Shown here piece by piece: positions 7,573-16,206 of a stretch of DNA of 64,000 nucleotides; the stretch's first letter is position 1, and the number at the start of each line of letters is the position of its first letter. The DNA lies in contig CAZDIO010000067.1 in assembly GCA_964505555.1 (NCBI GenBank), forward strand, positions 56,367 through 120,366. Reading direction: 5' to 3'. The stretch is from CAZDIO01 sp964505555 (lineage in GTDB: Bacteria; Bdellovibrionota_C; UBA2361; SZUA-149; CAZDIO01). The position numbers and the translations under genes are program-made. The notes beneath the pieces are model-generated. The model saw only the letters and a program-made list of their open reading frames with translations. It ran no database searches and had not been told where the DNA came from.

Positions 7573-9486
7573 ATGAAAGAGCTTGATCAGTGGACGATTC
7601 AGAAGAGCCTCTCCCTTTATGGCATTGAGAACTGGGGAAAGGACTACTTTGGAATAAACGACAAAGGACACATCTCAGTTTCCCCTAATGGTCCTGATGG
7701 TCCCAAAGTTGACCTCTATGAGCTTGTAAACGCCAGTGTCGACCGTGATATCAGACTCCCTGTGCTTTTTCGTTTCTATGGAATTCTCAGGCACCGGGTG
7801 CAAACCCTTCGAAAAGCGTTTGCGAGTGCCTTTAAAGACTTAAATTATACGGGGAAATACCTTCCTGCCTACCCGATTAAGGTCAATCAACAACGACACA
7901 TCGTCGATGTGCTTCGTGAGACGGGAAATGGCGAGCCTCTGGCTCTTGAGGTGGGAAGCAAACCCGAACTTATCGCTGTTCTCTCCCTTCACTCAAACCC
8001 ATCAGCATACCTTCTTTGTAACGGTTACAAAGATTACGAGTACATTGAATTTGCATTGATGTCGAAGAAGGTGGGGAGAAATCCGGTCATTACCATTGAA
8101 AAACTCTCTGAACTCTTCTTAATCCTTGATGTAGCGAAGAAACTAGGGATTGAACCTAGTATCGGTTTTCGGCTCCGTCTTTCCGTAAAAGGGGCTGGGA
8201 GATGGGAAAAATCCTCCGGTGACAGGGCCAAATTTGGCCTTACTATTGGCGAAGTTCTCTACGCGGTAGAGGAGTTACGAAAACGCGATAAGCTCCACAT
8301 TGTAGAGTTGCTTCACTTTCATATCGGAAGTCAGATCACCTCAATTTCCTCACTCAGTGGCGCTCTTAAGGAAGCAGCCCAGGTGTATGTTCAACTGAAG
8401 GAAACCTGTCCTAATTTAAACTGCCTCGATGTTGGCGGTGGACTTGGGGTTGATTATGACGGCTCAAAGACGAACTTCTCTTCGAGTATGAACTACACCT
8501 TAGAGGAATACGCCCGTGACGTAGTGTGGATTATTGGTGAAACCTGTAATGCCGCAGGGGTTACCCATCCTGATATCGTTACCGAGTCGGGACGTGCACT
8601 GGTTGCTCACCACGCGGTGTTAATCTTTAACGTCTTAGGAGTTGCAAATAGCTTCTCTGAGCGATGCGACACCCAAGAGATTATTAAAAAAACTGAAAAC
8701 GAGAGTGTAAAAGCTCTTGCGCAGATGTTTACGGATGTCACACCAAAGAACTGTCAGGAGTTTCTCCACGACGCAACGGCGCTTCGAATGGAGATGCTTC
8801 AGCAGTTTAACTTGGGACTTATCTCCATTGAAGACCGCGCTTTAGCTGATGAATGTTATTGGGCATTAATGCATAGTATTTCAGCAAAGGCGGCTGAGCT
8901 TCATTACGTTCCAGAGGATTTAGAAGATCTGCCAAATGTCCTTACTGATACCTATTTTTGTAATTTTTCAGTGTTCCAATCCCTTCCCGATAGTTGGGCG
9001 ATACAGCAGATCTTTCCAATTACCCCTATTCACCGTCTTGGGGAGGCCCCAACAAGAAGAATCGTGTTTGGGGATATTACCTGTGATTCAGATGGAAAAA
9101 TCGACCGCTTTGCTGATTTGCGCGATGTGAAACGATACCTTCCTGTGCATGGGATCCGCCCGCAAGAAGGCTACTATTTTGCTGCGTTTTTAGTGGGGGG
9201 ATATCAGGAGATTTTGGGGGATATGCATAACCTCTTTGGAGACACGAATGCTGTCCACGTAGAGGTAACCCCAGATGGTAAAGTTGAGTTTACTACTATC
9301 GTCCCTGGAGACGTTGTCGAGGAGGTTTTACGCTACGTTCAGTATGACAAGCAGGACCTCTGTGAGCGGTGGAGAAACGCCCTTGAGCAGGCTGTTTCTG
9401 AGGGGAATATTACAGCCGCTGAATCAGCTCAACTCTTCAAAAAATATGTCGATGCATTTGATAGCTATACGTATCTAAACTCTTAG
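7573..9486 (+). CDS. speA: Biosynthetic arginine decarboxylase
   Basis: This PLP enzyme of fold type III converts arginine to agmatine. Evidence is the PLP-lysine motif AYPIKVNQQ (about residue 97), LHFHIGSQI, the phosphate-binding glycine run LDVGGGLGVDYDGS, and the C-terminal TDVTPKNCQEF and FGDITCDSDGKID segments. The 637-residue length matches SpeA. GGAGGTGA lies about 12 bases before the ATG. An 11-codon reading frame with three Arg codons starts at 7551 and overlaps this start (see findings). Confidence 0.96.
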   Translation: MKELDQWTIQKSLSLYGIENWGKDYFGINDKGHISVSPNGPDGPKVDLYELVNASVDRDIRLPVLFRFYGILRHRVQTLRKAFASAFKDLNYTGKYLPAYPIKVNQQRHIVDVLRETGNGEPLALEVGSKPELIAVLSLHSNPSAYLLCNGYKDYEYIEFALMSKKVGRNPVITIEKLSELFLILDVAKKLGIEPSIGFRLRLSVKGAGRWEKSSGDRAKFGLTIGEVLYAVEELRKRDKLHIVELLHFHIGSQITSISSLSGALKEAAQVYVQLKETCPNLNCLDVGGGLGVDYDGSKTNFSSSMNYTLEEYARDVVWIIGETCNAAGVTHPDIVTESGRALVAHHAVLIFNVLGVANSFSERCDTQEIIKKTENESVKALAQMFTDVTPKNCQEFLHDATALRMEMLQQFNLGLISIEDRALADECYWALMHSISAKAAELHYVPEDLEDLPNVLTDTYFCNFSVFQSLPDSWAIQQIFPITPIHRLGEAPTRRIVFGDITCDSDGKIDRFADLRDVKRYLPVHGIRPQEGYYFAAFLVGGYQEILGDMHNLFGDTNAVHVEVTPDGKVEFTTIVPGDVVEEVLRYVQYDKQDLCERWRNALEQAVSEGNITAAESAQLFKKYVDAFDSYTYLNS

Positions 9487-9508
9487 GGTTGTTAAGAGAT
9501 AGAGATAC

Positions 9509-9647
9509 TTAGAGCAAGTGCAAGTGCAGGTGCAGGTCTAAGTGTAGTTTAAGCTTAAGTTTAAGTCTACCTGAGATGCTTAAACTTCGATTTCTACTTA
9601 GACTTCTACTTCGACTCCACTTAGACCTGCTCTTGCACTTGCTCTAA
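9509..9647. repeat. Long hexamer-built palindrome, copy 1 (GC-rich ends outward)
   Basis: The left arm starts TTAGAGCAAGTGCAAGTGCA and the right arm, read on the minus strand, starts TTAGAGCAAGTGCAAGAGCA. Each continues as degenerate hexamers (GCAGGT, CTAAGT, then TTAAGT types) for about 65 bases toward the centre. One hexamer indel separates the arms. The element fills most of the gap between speA and the amidase gene. Two related elements lie at 20.8 and 34.2 kb. Confidence 0.88.
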
Positions 9648-9671
9648 ACAAAGCACTAGCACCGTATTGAC

Positions 9672-10622
9672 ATGAAACCTGCCGCTCTAAATAAATTCTT
9701 CTCTCTTCCTTCATCCACCCTGCGATCGATCGTTAACTGCGGAGTTCGCTACCTTACCGAACCGATCAAACTCTATGCTCCCTCTGAGGCAACTAATGTT
9801 CGTGGCTTGAAACGGCGATTAAAACCAGGCGATGTTCTTCTTGTTTCAGGAAACGCAAGAATTTCGTATGTCGTAAAACTTCTCACCCTCAGCCAATGGT
9901 CACATGTTGTTCTCTACGTTGGTGACAGGCGAGACCTGTTAACAGAAGAAGAGATTAAAACCTGGTGTGCACAATATGGAGATCTTGCCCTTCTTCACCT
10001 TGTTATCGATGCTGATCCGGTGCGTGGCGTTCATCTAAAACCTCTCGATGAAACGATCGGCTTAATGGTTCGTCAGTGTCGTCCCATGGCGCTCGAAACA
10101 GAAGATATCGAACAGGTAATGGAGCTTGCACTTACTCAGCTTGGCAAACAATACGACGTAAAACATATCCTACGTTTATTACTTTTTTACGCTTTTCCCT
10201 GGGAGTTGTTTCCTACCTCGTTTCGAAGGTTCATTACTGATTTCACCCTCTCTGAATCAGACACGATCTGCTCACGGGTTCTTTCAGAGGCGTTTCATAG
10301 TGTTGGTTATCCAATTCGTCCGATTGATGTCATTCAGAATAAAAAAGCAGTTCATAACTGGGCTCTAGGAATTGCCTCCAGTGTGAAGCATCGTGGTCGT
10401 TCAGCGATTCGTTTACTTGCTGGTGGTCGGGTAAAAGCGGCGGTGTGTAGATTAAATGACAAACGCTACTACGAGATCCTTCTTCAAGGAACGAGGTACA
10501 TCACCCCCGCCGATTATGATCTTTCGCGATATTTTTCCATTATCAAAGATCCAGAAGATCTTGGTTTAGACTACAGAAACGCAGAGCACCTGGTGCCTGA
10601 AAACAAACCAAGTGATGAATAA
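9672..10622 (+). CDS. Permuted-papain (YiiX/YaeF-like) amidase family protein
   Basis: This 316-residue protein has the layout of circularly permuted NlpC/P60 hydrolases. It opens the domain with RLKPGDVLLVSG, places the catalytic-type histidine in SQWSHVVLYVG (His78), and has the cysteine after it in SESDTICSRVLSEAF (Cys200). The family cleaves peptide, amide or thioester bonds; some members act on lipids or cell wall. No signal peptide is evident, although a hydrophobic stretch (LRLLLFYAFPWELF) lies around 168-181. The C-terminal 100 residues are uncharacterised. It stands just upstream of the zinc-ribbon genes. Confidence 0.75.
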   Translation: MKPAALNKFFSLPSSTLRSIVNCGVRYLTEPIKLYAPSEATNVRGLKRRLKPGDVLLVSGNARISYVVKLLTLSQWSHVVLYVGDRRDLLTEEEIKTWCAQYGDLALLHLVIDADPVRGVHLKPLDETIGLMVRQCRPMALETEDIEQVMELALTQLGKQYDVKHILRLLLFYAFPWELFPTSFRRFITDFTLSESDTICSRVLSEAFHSVGYPIRPIDVIQNKKAVHNWALGIASSVKHRGRSAIRLLAGGRVKAAVCRLNDKRYYEILLQGTRYITPADYDLSRYFSIIKDPEDLGLDYRNAEHLVPENKPSDE

Positions 10623-10662
10623 CGCAGTCGACTCGCGTAATTGACTGTAGTATTCTCCTTAG

Positions 10663-12405
10663 ATGACCTCACAACAATGCCAACTTTGTGAAACGAGTTT
10701 TTCCTTCACGACTGCCGATCGTAATTTCTATGGCAAAATGGAGCTCCCATATCCAACCTTCTGCCCTTCCTGCCGCTTTCAACGTCGGCTTACCTGGAGA
10801 AATGAACGCTCCCTCTATCGTCGAGTCTGTGACAGATCAGGAAAAGATGTCATCTCCATTTTTCACCCAGACTCTCAGATCGTAATCTACGATCGCGATC
10901 GGTGGTGGAACGATTCCTGGGATGCAGAAGAATTTGGTCTCGTTTTCTCTTCTGAAATTCCCTTTTTTTTACAACTTCAAACGCTCCTAAAAAAAGTCCC
11001 CTTCCCTGCGCTCTTTAGTGGGCGGAGTGAAAACACCCATTACTCAAATCATGTCGGTGAAATGAAAGATTGCTACCTCACCTTTGCTTCTTGGGATGGG
11101 GAGGGGCTTCTTTTTAGCTCAAACATGCATTCCTCAAAGGACTGTGCAGATTGTCTCTCTTTAAATAAGAGTGAGCTTTGTTACTCCTGCATCGAAGGTG
11201 AGCGTCTTTTTGAATGTCGATACGTTCTTGAGTGTGAAAATTGCTCCGATTGTTCCTTCTGCTTTGACTGCGTGGGGTGCTCGCGGTGTTTTGGTTCTAC
11301 GAATTTACGCCATAAACAATACTATATCTTTAACCAGCCTTACACAAAGGAGGAGTATCTCCAGAAGATAAAAGAGTATGATCTAAGCAGTTATCACACG
11401 ACAAAAACATGTAAGGAGAAGTTCTCTCATTTAATGAAAGAGGCGGTGCATCGCTTTGCAAAGATTTCAAACTGCGAAGACGTTACTGGGGATTATTTAT
11501 TAGGGATAAAAAATAGTTTTGATTGTTTTAATTTAACCGGAGAGGTTCGGGACTGTCGGTACACGACCCATGGTGGGTATGGATTAGCTGATTGCTACGA
11601 TGGATATGGTGTTGGGGCCCAAACTGAACTCCTCTATGAAGTGGTTGACTGCGGGGACCAGGGGATGCAGTACATTAGTAACATCGTCGTGTGGGGAAGC
11701 ACGAATGTTTCTTACTCTATTAACTGCCACTCCTGTCGAGATTGTTTTGGCTGTATCGGATTGCGGAATAAATCGTTCTGTATTCTAAACCGCCAGTATC
11801 AAGAAGATGAGTACCACATCAAACGACGGGAAATCATCAAGCAGATGAATACTCTTCCTTTTACAGACAGTAAAAATAGGGTTTATAGATACGGCGATTT
11901 TTTTCCAACAGAGCTTTCGCCCTATGCCTACAATGAAACTCTTGCCTATGATTTTTTTCCACTCACTCCTCTTGCGTGTAAAGAAAAGGGCTTTCTGTGG
12001 CGAGAGGCCTTCGAACGCTCTCCCGTAATAACACTTCGCTCTGAGAATCTTCCTGATACGCTTCCCCAGGAGAAAAGCCGTTTTCTAAACGAAACCCTCG
12101 AATGCAAAGAGGGAGAGACAACCGGAAACCCTCTTTGCACCACGGCGTTTCGCCTCACTCAAAAGGAGCTTGAGTTTTATCAAAAGATGAATCTTCCTCT
12201 TCCCCGATCATGCCCAAACTGTAGACACCATCAACGCACAAGAACGAGACGTCCACCACAGCTTTGGGAACGGTCTTGTCAGTGTAACGTAGCATCGCAT
12301 CAGCACCAGAATAATCGGTGCGAGGAGAGATTTTTTACAAGTTATAATCCGAACCGACAAGAGAAGGTCTATTGCGAGCGGTGTTATCAAGAGGAGGTGG
12401 TTTAA
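10663..12405 (+). CDS. Cysteine-rich multi-zinc-ribbon protein, paralogue 1
   Basis: A 580-residue protein of unknown function. The N-terminal ribbon is C6xxC9...C34xxC37 followed by RFQRRLTWRNERSLYRR. A WWNDSWD segment follows. A central cluster has cysteines every third residue (Cys161-Cys209, including ENCSDCSFCFDCVGCSRC) ending in NLRHKQYYIFNQPY. A second similar unit has CHSCRDCFGCIGLRNKSFC at 355-373. The C-terminal ribbon (about 481-575) repeats the N-terminal pattern: PLPRSCPNCRHHQR, then CERCY. Proteins of this architecture are, from memory, common in Patescibacteria (CPR) genomes and unnamed. No Shine-Dalgarno sequence precedes the ATG. Its paralogue is downstream. Confidence 0.85.
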   Translation: MTSQQCQLCETSFSFTTADRNFYGKMELPYPTFCPSCRFQRRLTWRNERSLYRRVCDRSGKDVISIFHPDSQIVIYDRDRWWNDSWDAEEFGLVFSSEIPFFLQLQTLLKKVPFPALFSGRSENTHYSNHVGEMKDCYLTFASWDGEGLLFSSNMHSSKDCADCLSLNKSELCYSCIEGERLFECRYVLECENCSDCSFCFDCVGCSRCFGSTNLRHKQYYIFNQPYTKEEYLQKIKEYDLSSYHTTKTCKEKFSHLMKEAVHRFAKISNCEDVTGDYLLGIKNSFDCFNLTGEVRDCRYTTHGGYGLADCYDGYGVGAQTELLYEVVDCGDQGMQYISNIVVWGSTNVSYSINCHSCRDCFGCIGLRNKSFCILNRQYQEDEYHIKRREIIKQMNTLPFTDSKNRVYRYGDFFPTELSPYAYNETLAYDFFPLTPLACKEKGFLWREAFERSPVITLRSENLPDTLPQEKSRFLNETLECKEGETTGNPLCTTAFRLTQKELEFYQKMNLPLPRSCPNCRHHQRTRTRRPPQLWERSCQCNVASHQHQNNRCEERFFTSYNPNRQEKVYCERCYQEEVV

Positions 12406-12495
12406 TCGCTGATAATGAAAATTAATTTAAGGTGCACGATGCTGTTTTTCATAACGCTATTTTCTCCGTACCGTTTTCTAACCTTTCTTATCAAA

Positions 12496-12521
12496 GGGCC
12501 GGGCACAAAATCTCCCGGCCC
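12496..12521 (-). terminator. GC-rich intrinsic-type hairpin
   Basis: A perfect 8-bp stem GGGCCGGG/CCCGGCCC with a 10-base loop lies 17 bases beyond the stop of the minus-strand frame ending at 12539. A short TTT follows on the minus strand. It may instead act for the plus-strand gene ending at 12405. Confidence 0.55.
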
Positions 12522-12538
12522 ACAAACAAGGATCCATC

Positions 12539-12940
12539 TTAAGAGTTTGCTGTTTTCTTTCCAGGTGGTACTCGGCTCGCTGCTACAGTTTTTCTCGTCT
12601 CTCTCGCATCTTTCGGGAGTATTGGCTGGATTCCTCCTTCCACTTTGATAGAGCCTGCTCCCTTTCCTACTCCCTTTTTTCCTCCCCTTCCGAGGCTTCT
12701 TTCTTCTTCTTCCAATCCGCGAAGCGCTATAGCGCAACCCTCAAGGAATCCGAGATTAGTTTCCATTGACGCTAGCAGAAACCTAAAGCCACAAGGATCC
12801 CCACAGCTTGAATGCCCCACTAAAAGGCGAAAGGCTTCCACCCCGTCCTTCAAGCCTTTTGCACCCACTCTTGCCCCTGTATGTGCCCTCCGAAGCGCTA
12901 CCAAGGGGGTGGTTTTGTTTTTACGTCCAGTGTCAGCCAT
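12539..12940 (-). CDS. Possible small basic protein, unknown
   Basis: The 133-residue frame starts with ATG at 12940 behind AAGGAGACGGAG, a good ribosome-binding site, and ends 17 bases before a GC-rich hairpin. The product is basic (RGGKKGVGKGAG and PPGKKTANS near the end) with a hydrophobic middle containing three cysteines (HSSCGDPCGFRFLLASMETN). No family is recognised. A 162-codon frame on the plus strand (12645-13133) overlaps it, but is Pro/Ser-rich with no ribosome-binding site. The rest of 12941-13276 shows only the promoter listed below. This could also be a decayed mobile element. Confidence 0.38.
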   Translation of the reverse strand: MADTGRKNKTTPLVALRRAHTGARVGAKGLKDGVEAFRLLVGHSSCGDPCGFRFLLASMETNLGFLEGCAIALRGLEEEERSLGRGGKKGVGKGAGSIKVEGGIQPILPKDARETRKTVAASRVPPGKKTANS

Positions 12941-13240
12941 GACTCCGTCTCCTTATCCTTCAGCTATCCAGCTCACCTCCACCGGTGATTCTGATAGCAT
13001 CATTGACAGTGCTCCCTACTACCAAGAGATACTAGGAAACACTGTCAGAACAAACAAAGACGTAGCTTCATTACAAACCTTCAATACACATCTGCACCTC
13101 AACAAACACGTATTGTTGTCATGCTGGTTGTGACGCAAATAAGGAAGCACACTATACCAAATCATCGATTTTTCGTCACTTTTACAATCCATCGATGCAC
13201 CGTTCTTATTTTTATCTTCCGTGTTTATTGATACTCGAAA

Positions 13241-13269
13241 TAGACAATTTGCATAAACGACGCTATCTT
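13241..13269 (+). promoter_or_regulatory. Candidate promoter giving a leaderless transcript
   Basis: TAGACA (13241-13246), a 17-base spacer and TATCTT (13264-13269) place the expected transcription start at about 13276, next to the ATG at 13277. No Shine-Dalgarno sequence is present. Confidence 0.4.
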
Positions 13270-13276
13270 ACCGTGC

Positions 13277-14911
13277 ATGAACACGAAGTCTTGTAAAAAT
13301 TGCAAGCAATCCTTTACCGTATTCTCACAAGATGAAACCTTCTATCAAACGATGAAGGTCCCCCACCCTACCCTCTGTCCGATGTGTCGGATGCAGCGAA
13401 GGCTAAGTTATCGAAACGATCGCAGCCTCTATCGTTCTCATTGCGCACTGACAAAAAAGCCCATTATTACCATGTATGACCCGGCGCGAGGATTTACTGT
13501 CTATGAGTACAAAGAATGGTGGTCATCCGCCTGGGATGGACTTTCTTACGGACGTGATTATGATTTGAGCCAGAGCTTTTTCTCCCAATTTGTAAATCTT
13601 CGCTCCGTTGTGCCCCGCTTTAATCTTTTTAACCGAGATTGTGAAAACTGCGACTTTGTAAACTACGCTCCCCATTGTAAAAACGGGTATCTCATCTTTG
13701 GTTCCTGGTTTAGCCAAGATTGCTACTACGGGCAGTCCCTCAATGAATGTCGAGATTCTCTTGATAGTCTCTTTCTTGATCGTTCTGAGCTCTGTTATGA
13801 AAATATCGATTGTGGAGAAAACTACAACGCTCTTTTTTGCCAAAACTCAACAAACACCGTTGATAGCTACTTCTGTTTTGATTGCCATAACGTAAAGAAT
13901 TGTATCGGTTGTTTTAATCTTCGAGACAAAGAATGGCACATTGAAAACAAACCTGTCTCACGAGAAGCCTTTCAAGAGCTCCGAAGCAAATTTGCTTCCT
14001 ACACCTTTCTCTCTTCTTACCAGAGTGCGTTTATAAAGAAACGACGAGAAGAGGCGATTCATCGTGCATTTACCGGAATACATAATGAAAACATTATGGG
14101 TGATTTTATTTATAACTCAAAGAATGCCCAGCTTTGCTTCTCTGCATACCGCTCTGAAGATATCGCCTACTGCTCACGAATCTATGATGCAAAAAACTGT
14201 TACGATGTTGAAGGTGGCGGAAAAGGTGAGCTTACATATGAAAGCATGAGTAACGATTTTGCCTACTTCTCCCTTGGCTGCACAACCTGTGAGAACCTTA
14301 AGGAATCTCACTACTGCGATCTCTGTTTTAATTGCAATAATTGTTTCGGATGTATCGGGCTTAAAAATGCAGAGTATTGCATCCTCAATAAGCAGTACAC
14401 AAAAGAAGCTTACCTAAAGCTTGTTCCACAAATTATTGAAGCGATGACCCGCAGGGGAGAATGGGGAGAGTTTTTTCCGATTCCACTCTCTTCTTTTGCC
14501 TATAATGAGACACTCGCGCAGGAATATTTTCCATTAACAAAAGAAAAAGCCCTCTCCTTTGGATATCCGTGGAAGGATCAGGAAGTGGTTTCTGAGCCAC
14601 AAAAGATACAGCTTCCTGATCGCATTACTGACACTACAGAAACAATCATGAAGGAGATTCTCTCCTGTCTTCAGTGTACAAAAAATTATAAAATCATCCC
14701 CCAGGAATTTAAATATCAAAAACAGGCAGGGATTCCTCTTCCTCGACTCTGTCCTGATTGTCGGCACACAAAACGGATGAAAACAAGAAATGAACGTCGA
14801 CTCTGGAAGAGGCAATGTGGAAGTTGCCACAAAGAGATTCAAACTTCATATAACCCCGATAATAATGAAAACGTATTTTGCGTGGAGTGCTATCAGAAAG
14901 CACTCTGGTAA
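13277..14911 (+). CDS. Cysteine-rich multi-zinc-ribbon protein, paralogue 2
   Basis: A 544-residue paralogue of the protein at 10663, with the same order of parts. The N-terminal ribbon is C6xxC9...C34xxC37 with RMQRRLSYRNDRSLYR, followed by WWSSAWD. Central cysteine-rich units include FCFDCHNVKNCIGCFNLR (about 199-216) and CFNCNNCFGCIGLKNAEYC. The C-terminal ribbon has LPRLCPDCRHTKRMKTRNER, CGSCH and CVECY. The ends resemble each other, so the protein looks like two zinc ribbons bracketing a repetitive middle. The central cluster has fewer cysteines than paralogue 1. Zinc or nucleic-acid binding is inference; function is unknown. Confidence 0.85.
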   Translation: MNTKSCKNCKQSFTVFSQDETFYQTMKVPHPTLCPMCRMQRRLSYRNDRSLYRSHCALTKKPIITMYDPARGFTVYEYKEWWSSAWDGLSYGRDYDLSQSFFSQFVNLRSVVPRFNLFNRDCENCDFVNYAPHCKNGYLIFGSWFSQDCYYGQSLNECRDSLDSLFLDRSELCYENIDCGENYNALFCQNSTNTVDSYFCFDCHNVKNCIGCFNLRDKEWHIENKPVSREAFQELRSKFASYTFLSSYQSAFIKKRREEAIHRAFTGIHNENIMGDFIYNSKNAQLCFSAYRSEDIAYCSRIYDAKNCYDVEGGGKGELTYESMSNDFAYFSLGCTTCENLKESHYCDLCFNCNNCFGCIGLKNAEYCILNKQYTKEAYLKLVPQIIEAMTRRGEWGEFFPIPLSSFAYNETLAQEYFPLTKEKALSFGYPWKDQEVVSEPQKIQLPDRITDTTETIMKEILSCLQCTKNYKIIPQEFKYQKQAGIPLPRLCPDCRHTKRMKTRNERRLWKRQCGSCHKEIQTSYNPDNNENVFCVECYQKALW

Positions 14912-14951
14912 GAAGCCTCTCTCAATCCAAGATAGATTCTTAATTTAATAC

Positions 14952-15099
14952 CCGTAACCCACGACCATTAAGTTAAGGGCTATGAAAGAAAGATTGATAG
15001 AGCCGCAGAGAAGATCAATAAAATCTTTTTACTCTAAAATCTTTTTTTTCTCTGTGCCTCTGTGGTTCTATAAAAAAGCCATAACGTAATGGTCGTAAC
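14952..15099. repeat. MITE-like palindromic element, copy A
   Basis: Left end ACGACCATTAAGTTAAGGGC and right end, on the minus strand, TTACGACCATTACGTTATGG are near-identical inverted ends. The interior pairs ATAGAGCCGCAGAG with ATAGAACCACAGAG. CGTAACC occurs at 14952-14958 and 15093-15099 as a candidate flanking direct repeat. The element fills the gap between the zinc-ribbon gene and the ankyrin gene. Copies B and C are at 50.8 and 50.1 kb. Confidence 0.82.
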
Positions 15100-15168
15100 C
15101 TGTAACCAACTTATGGACCTTATTCGAGAAGGAGTCAGAATTTAAATACGAAGTGAGAGATTAAGATC

Positions 15169-15570
15169 TTACATCGACTCAAGAACACGATCGCGGTCAA
15201 TCGCTTCAAGATATGATTGCATGCCGGGAGAAATTGAAATTCCTGTTCTCTTCTCAAGCCCGCTGCGATCTTTTGCATTTTGATCAGCGCCGTAGGAAAG
15301 AAGAAGTTCTTTAATATTTACCCGGCCGGTAGCCTCAGCAACATACAGAGCCGTGCGGTAATTTTCATCTCGTTGATTAGGATTCATTCCTGAATCAAGA
15401 AATCGTTTTACCTCGTCATAACGACCCTCTTTTACACTTTGGATAAACGTTTTTGAATCTAACGGCGCGGGACGATAGGAGATCCGGCCAAATCCGATCG
15501 TGGCAAACACTGCTAAGACTGAAAGAATTGCAAGCTTATGGAGGAGTGAGTTTGAATCAAGTTGAAGCAT
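15169..15570 (-). CDS. Membrane-anchored ankyrin-repeat protein
   Basis: About 133 residues: an N-terminal hydrophobic anchor (LLHKLAILSVLAVFATIGFG) and two ankyrin-type repeats, seen as FIQSVKEGRYDEVKRFLDSG then NYRTALYVAEATGRVNIKEL with LLSYGADQNAKDRSG. Ankyrin repeats mediate protein contacts; the partner is unknown. The frame extends to 15615, but the ATG at 15570 is preceded by AAGGGC and places the membrane segment near the N-terminus. Confidence 0.72.
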   Translation of the reverse strand: MLQLDSNSLLHKLAILSVLAVFATIGFGRISYRPAPLDSKTFIQSVKEGRYDEVKRFLDSGMNPNQRDENYRTALYVAEATGRVNIKELLLSYGADQNAKDRSGLEKRTGISISPGMQSYLEAIDRDRVLESM

Positions 15571-15770
15571 CGTTTTGTAGCCCTTATCAGATGAAGAACC
15601 TATCCCATTAAGCATCGAACATTATTGAACATTACTTAATGGCGATAGGAGTCCGTACCTGTAGGAATCAGTATCAATCAGAATAAAAAAGGAGGAAAAT
15701 AACTAGATTCGGCTAAGTTTTTCAGACGGTACGCACTCTGATTCCACAACCCTCCTCAACCAGATCCGCT

Positions 15771-16199
15771 TTATGTCCGGGGTGAAACATTCTCTCGAAT
15801 CCATCCAATAATCGTCTCTGTTGAGGCTCCCGGGGTAAAGATCTCCTTTACCCCTTGTTTCTTTAGCTCTGCGATATCGTCATCAGGGATAATCCCTCCA
15901 CCAAACACGATAATATCTTCTCCCCCCTCTTTCTTTAATAAAGATAAGAGCGCGGGAAAAAGCGCTAGATGGGCCCCTGAAAGAATACTAATTCCAACCG
16001 CATCCACATCTTCCTGAATGGCGGTTTGTACAATCATCTCCGGAGTTTTATGAAGGCCGGTATAAATGACCTCCATTCCTGCATCTCGAAGAGCTCGAGC
16101 GATGACCTTTGCACCTCGATCATGACCATCAAGGCCGACTTTTCCAATAAGCACCCGTAATCGAGTATTAAGTGAAGTATTGAGCGGAGTATTCATCAA
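15771..16199 (-). CDS. Methylmalonyl-CoA mutase, cobalamin-binding subunit
   Basis: The 142-residue B12-binding domain carries the DxHxxG signature in [12 protein letters not shown] (Asp24, His26, Gly29) and the [12 protein letters not shown] segment. It binds the lower face of adenosylcobalamin. It is encoded separately from the catalytic subunit, eight bases downstream of it, as in archaea and several deltaproteobacterial-type lineages. Together they isomerise methylmalonyl-CoA and succinyl-CoA. Confidence 0.94.
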   Translation of the reverse strand: MMNTPLNTSLNTRLRVLIGKVGLDGHDRGAKVIARALRDAGMEVIYTGLHKTPEMIVQTAIQEDVDAVGISILSGAHLALFPALLSLLKKEGGEDIIVFGGGIIPDDDIAELKKQGVKEIFTPGASTETIIGWIRENVSPRT

Positions 16200-16206
16200 A
16201 CAGATC

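Noticed and set aside
12645..13133. 162-codon plus-strand frame between the zinc-ribbon genes
   Set aside because: Pro/Ser-rich, no ribosome-binding site, and opposite the better supported minus-strand frame with its own site and terminator.
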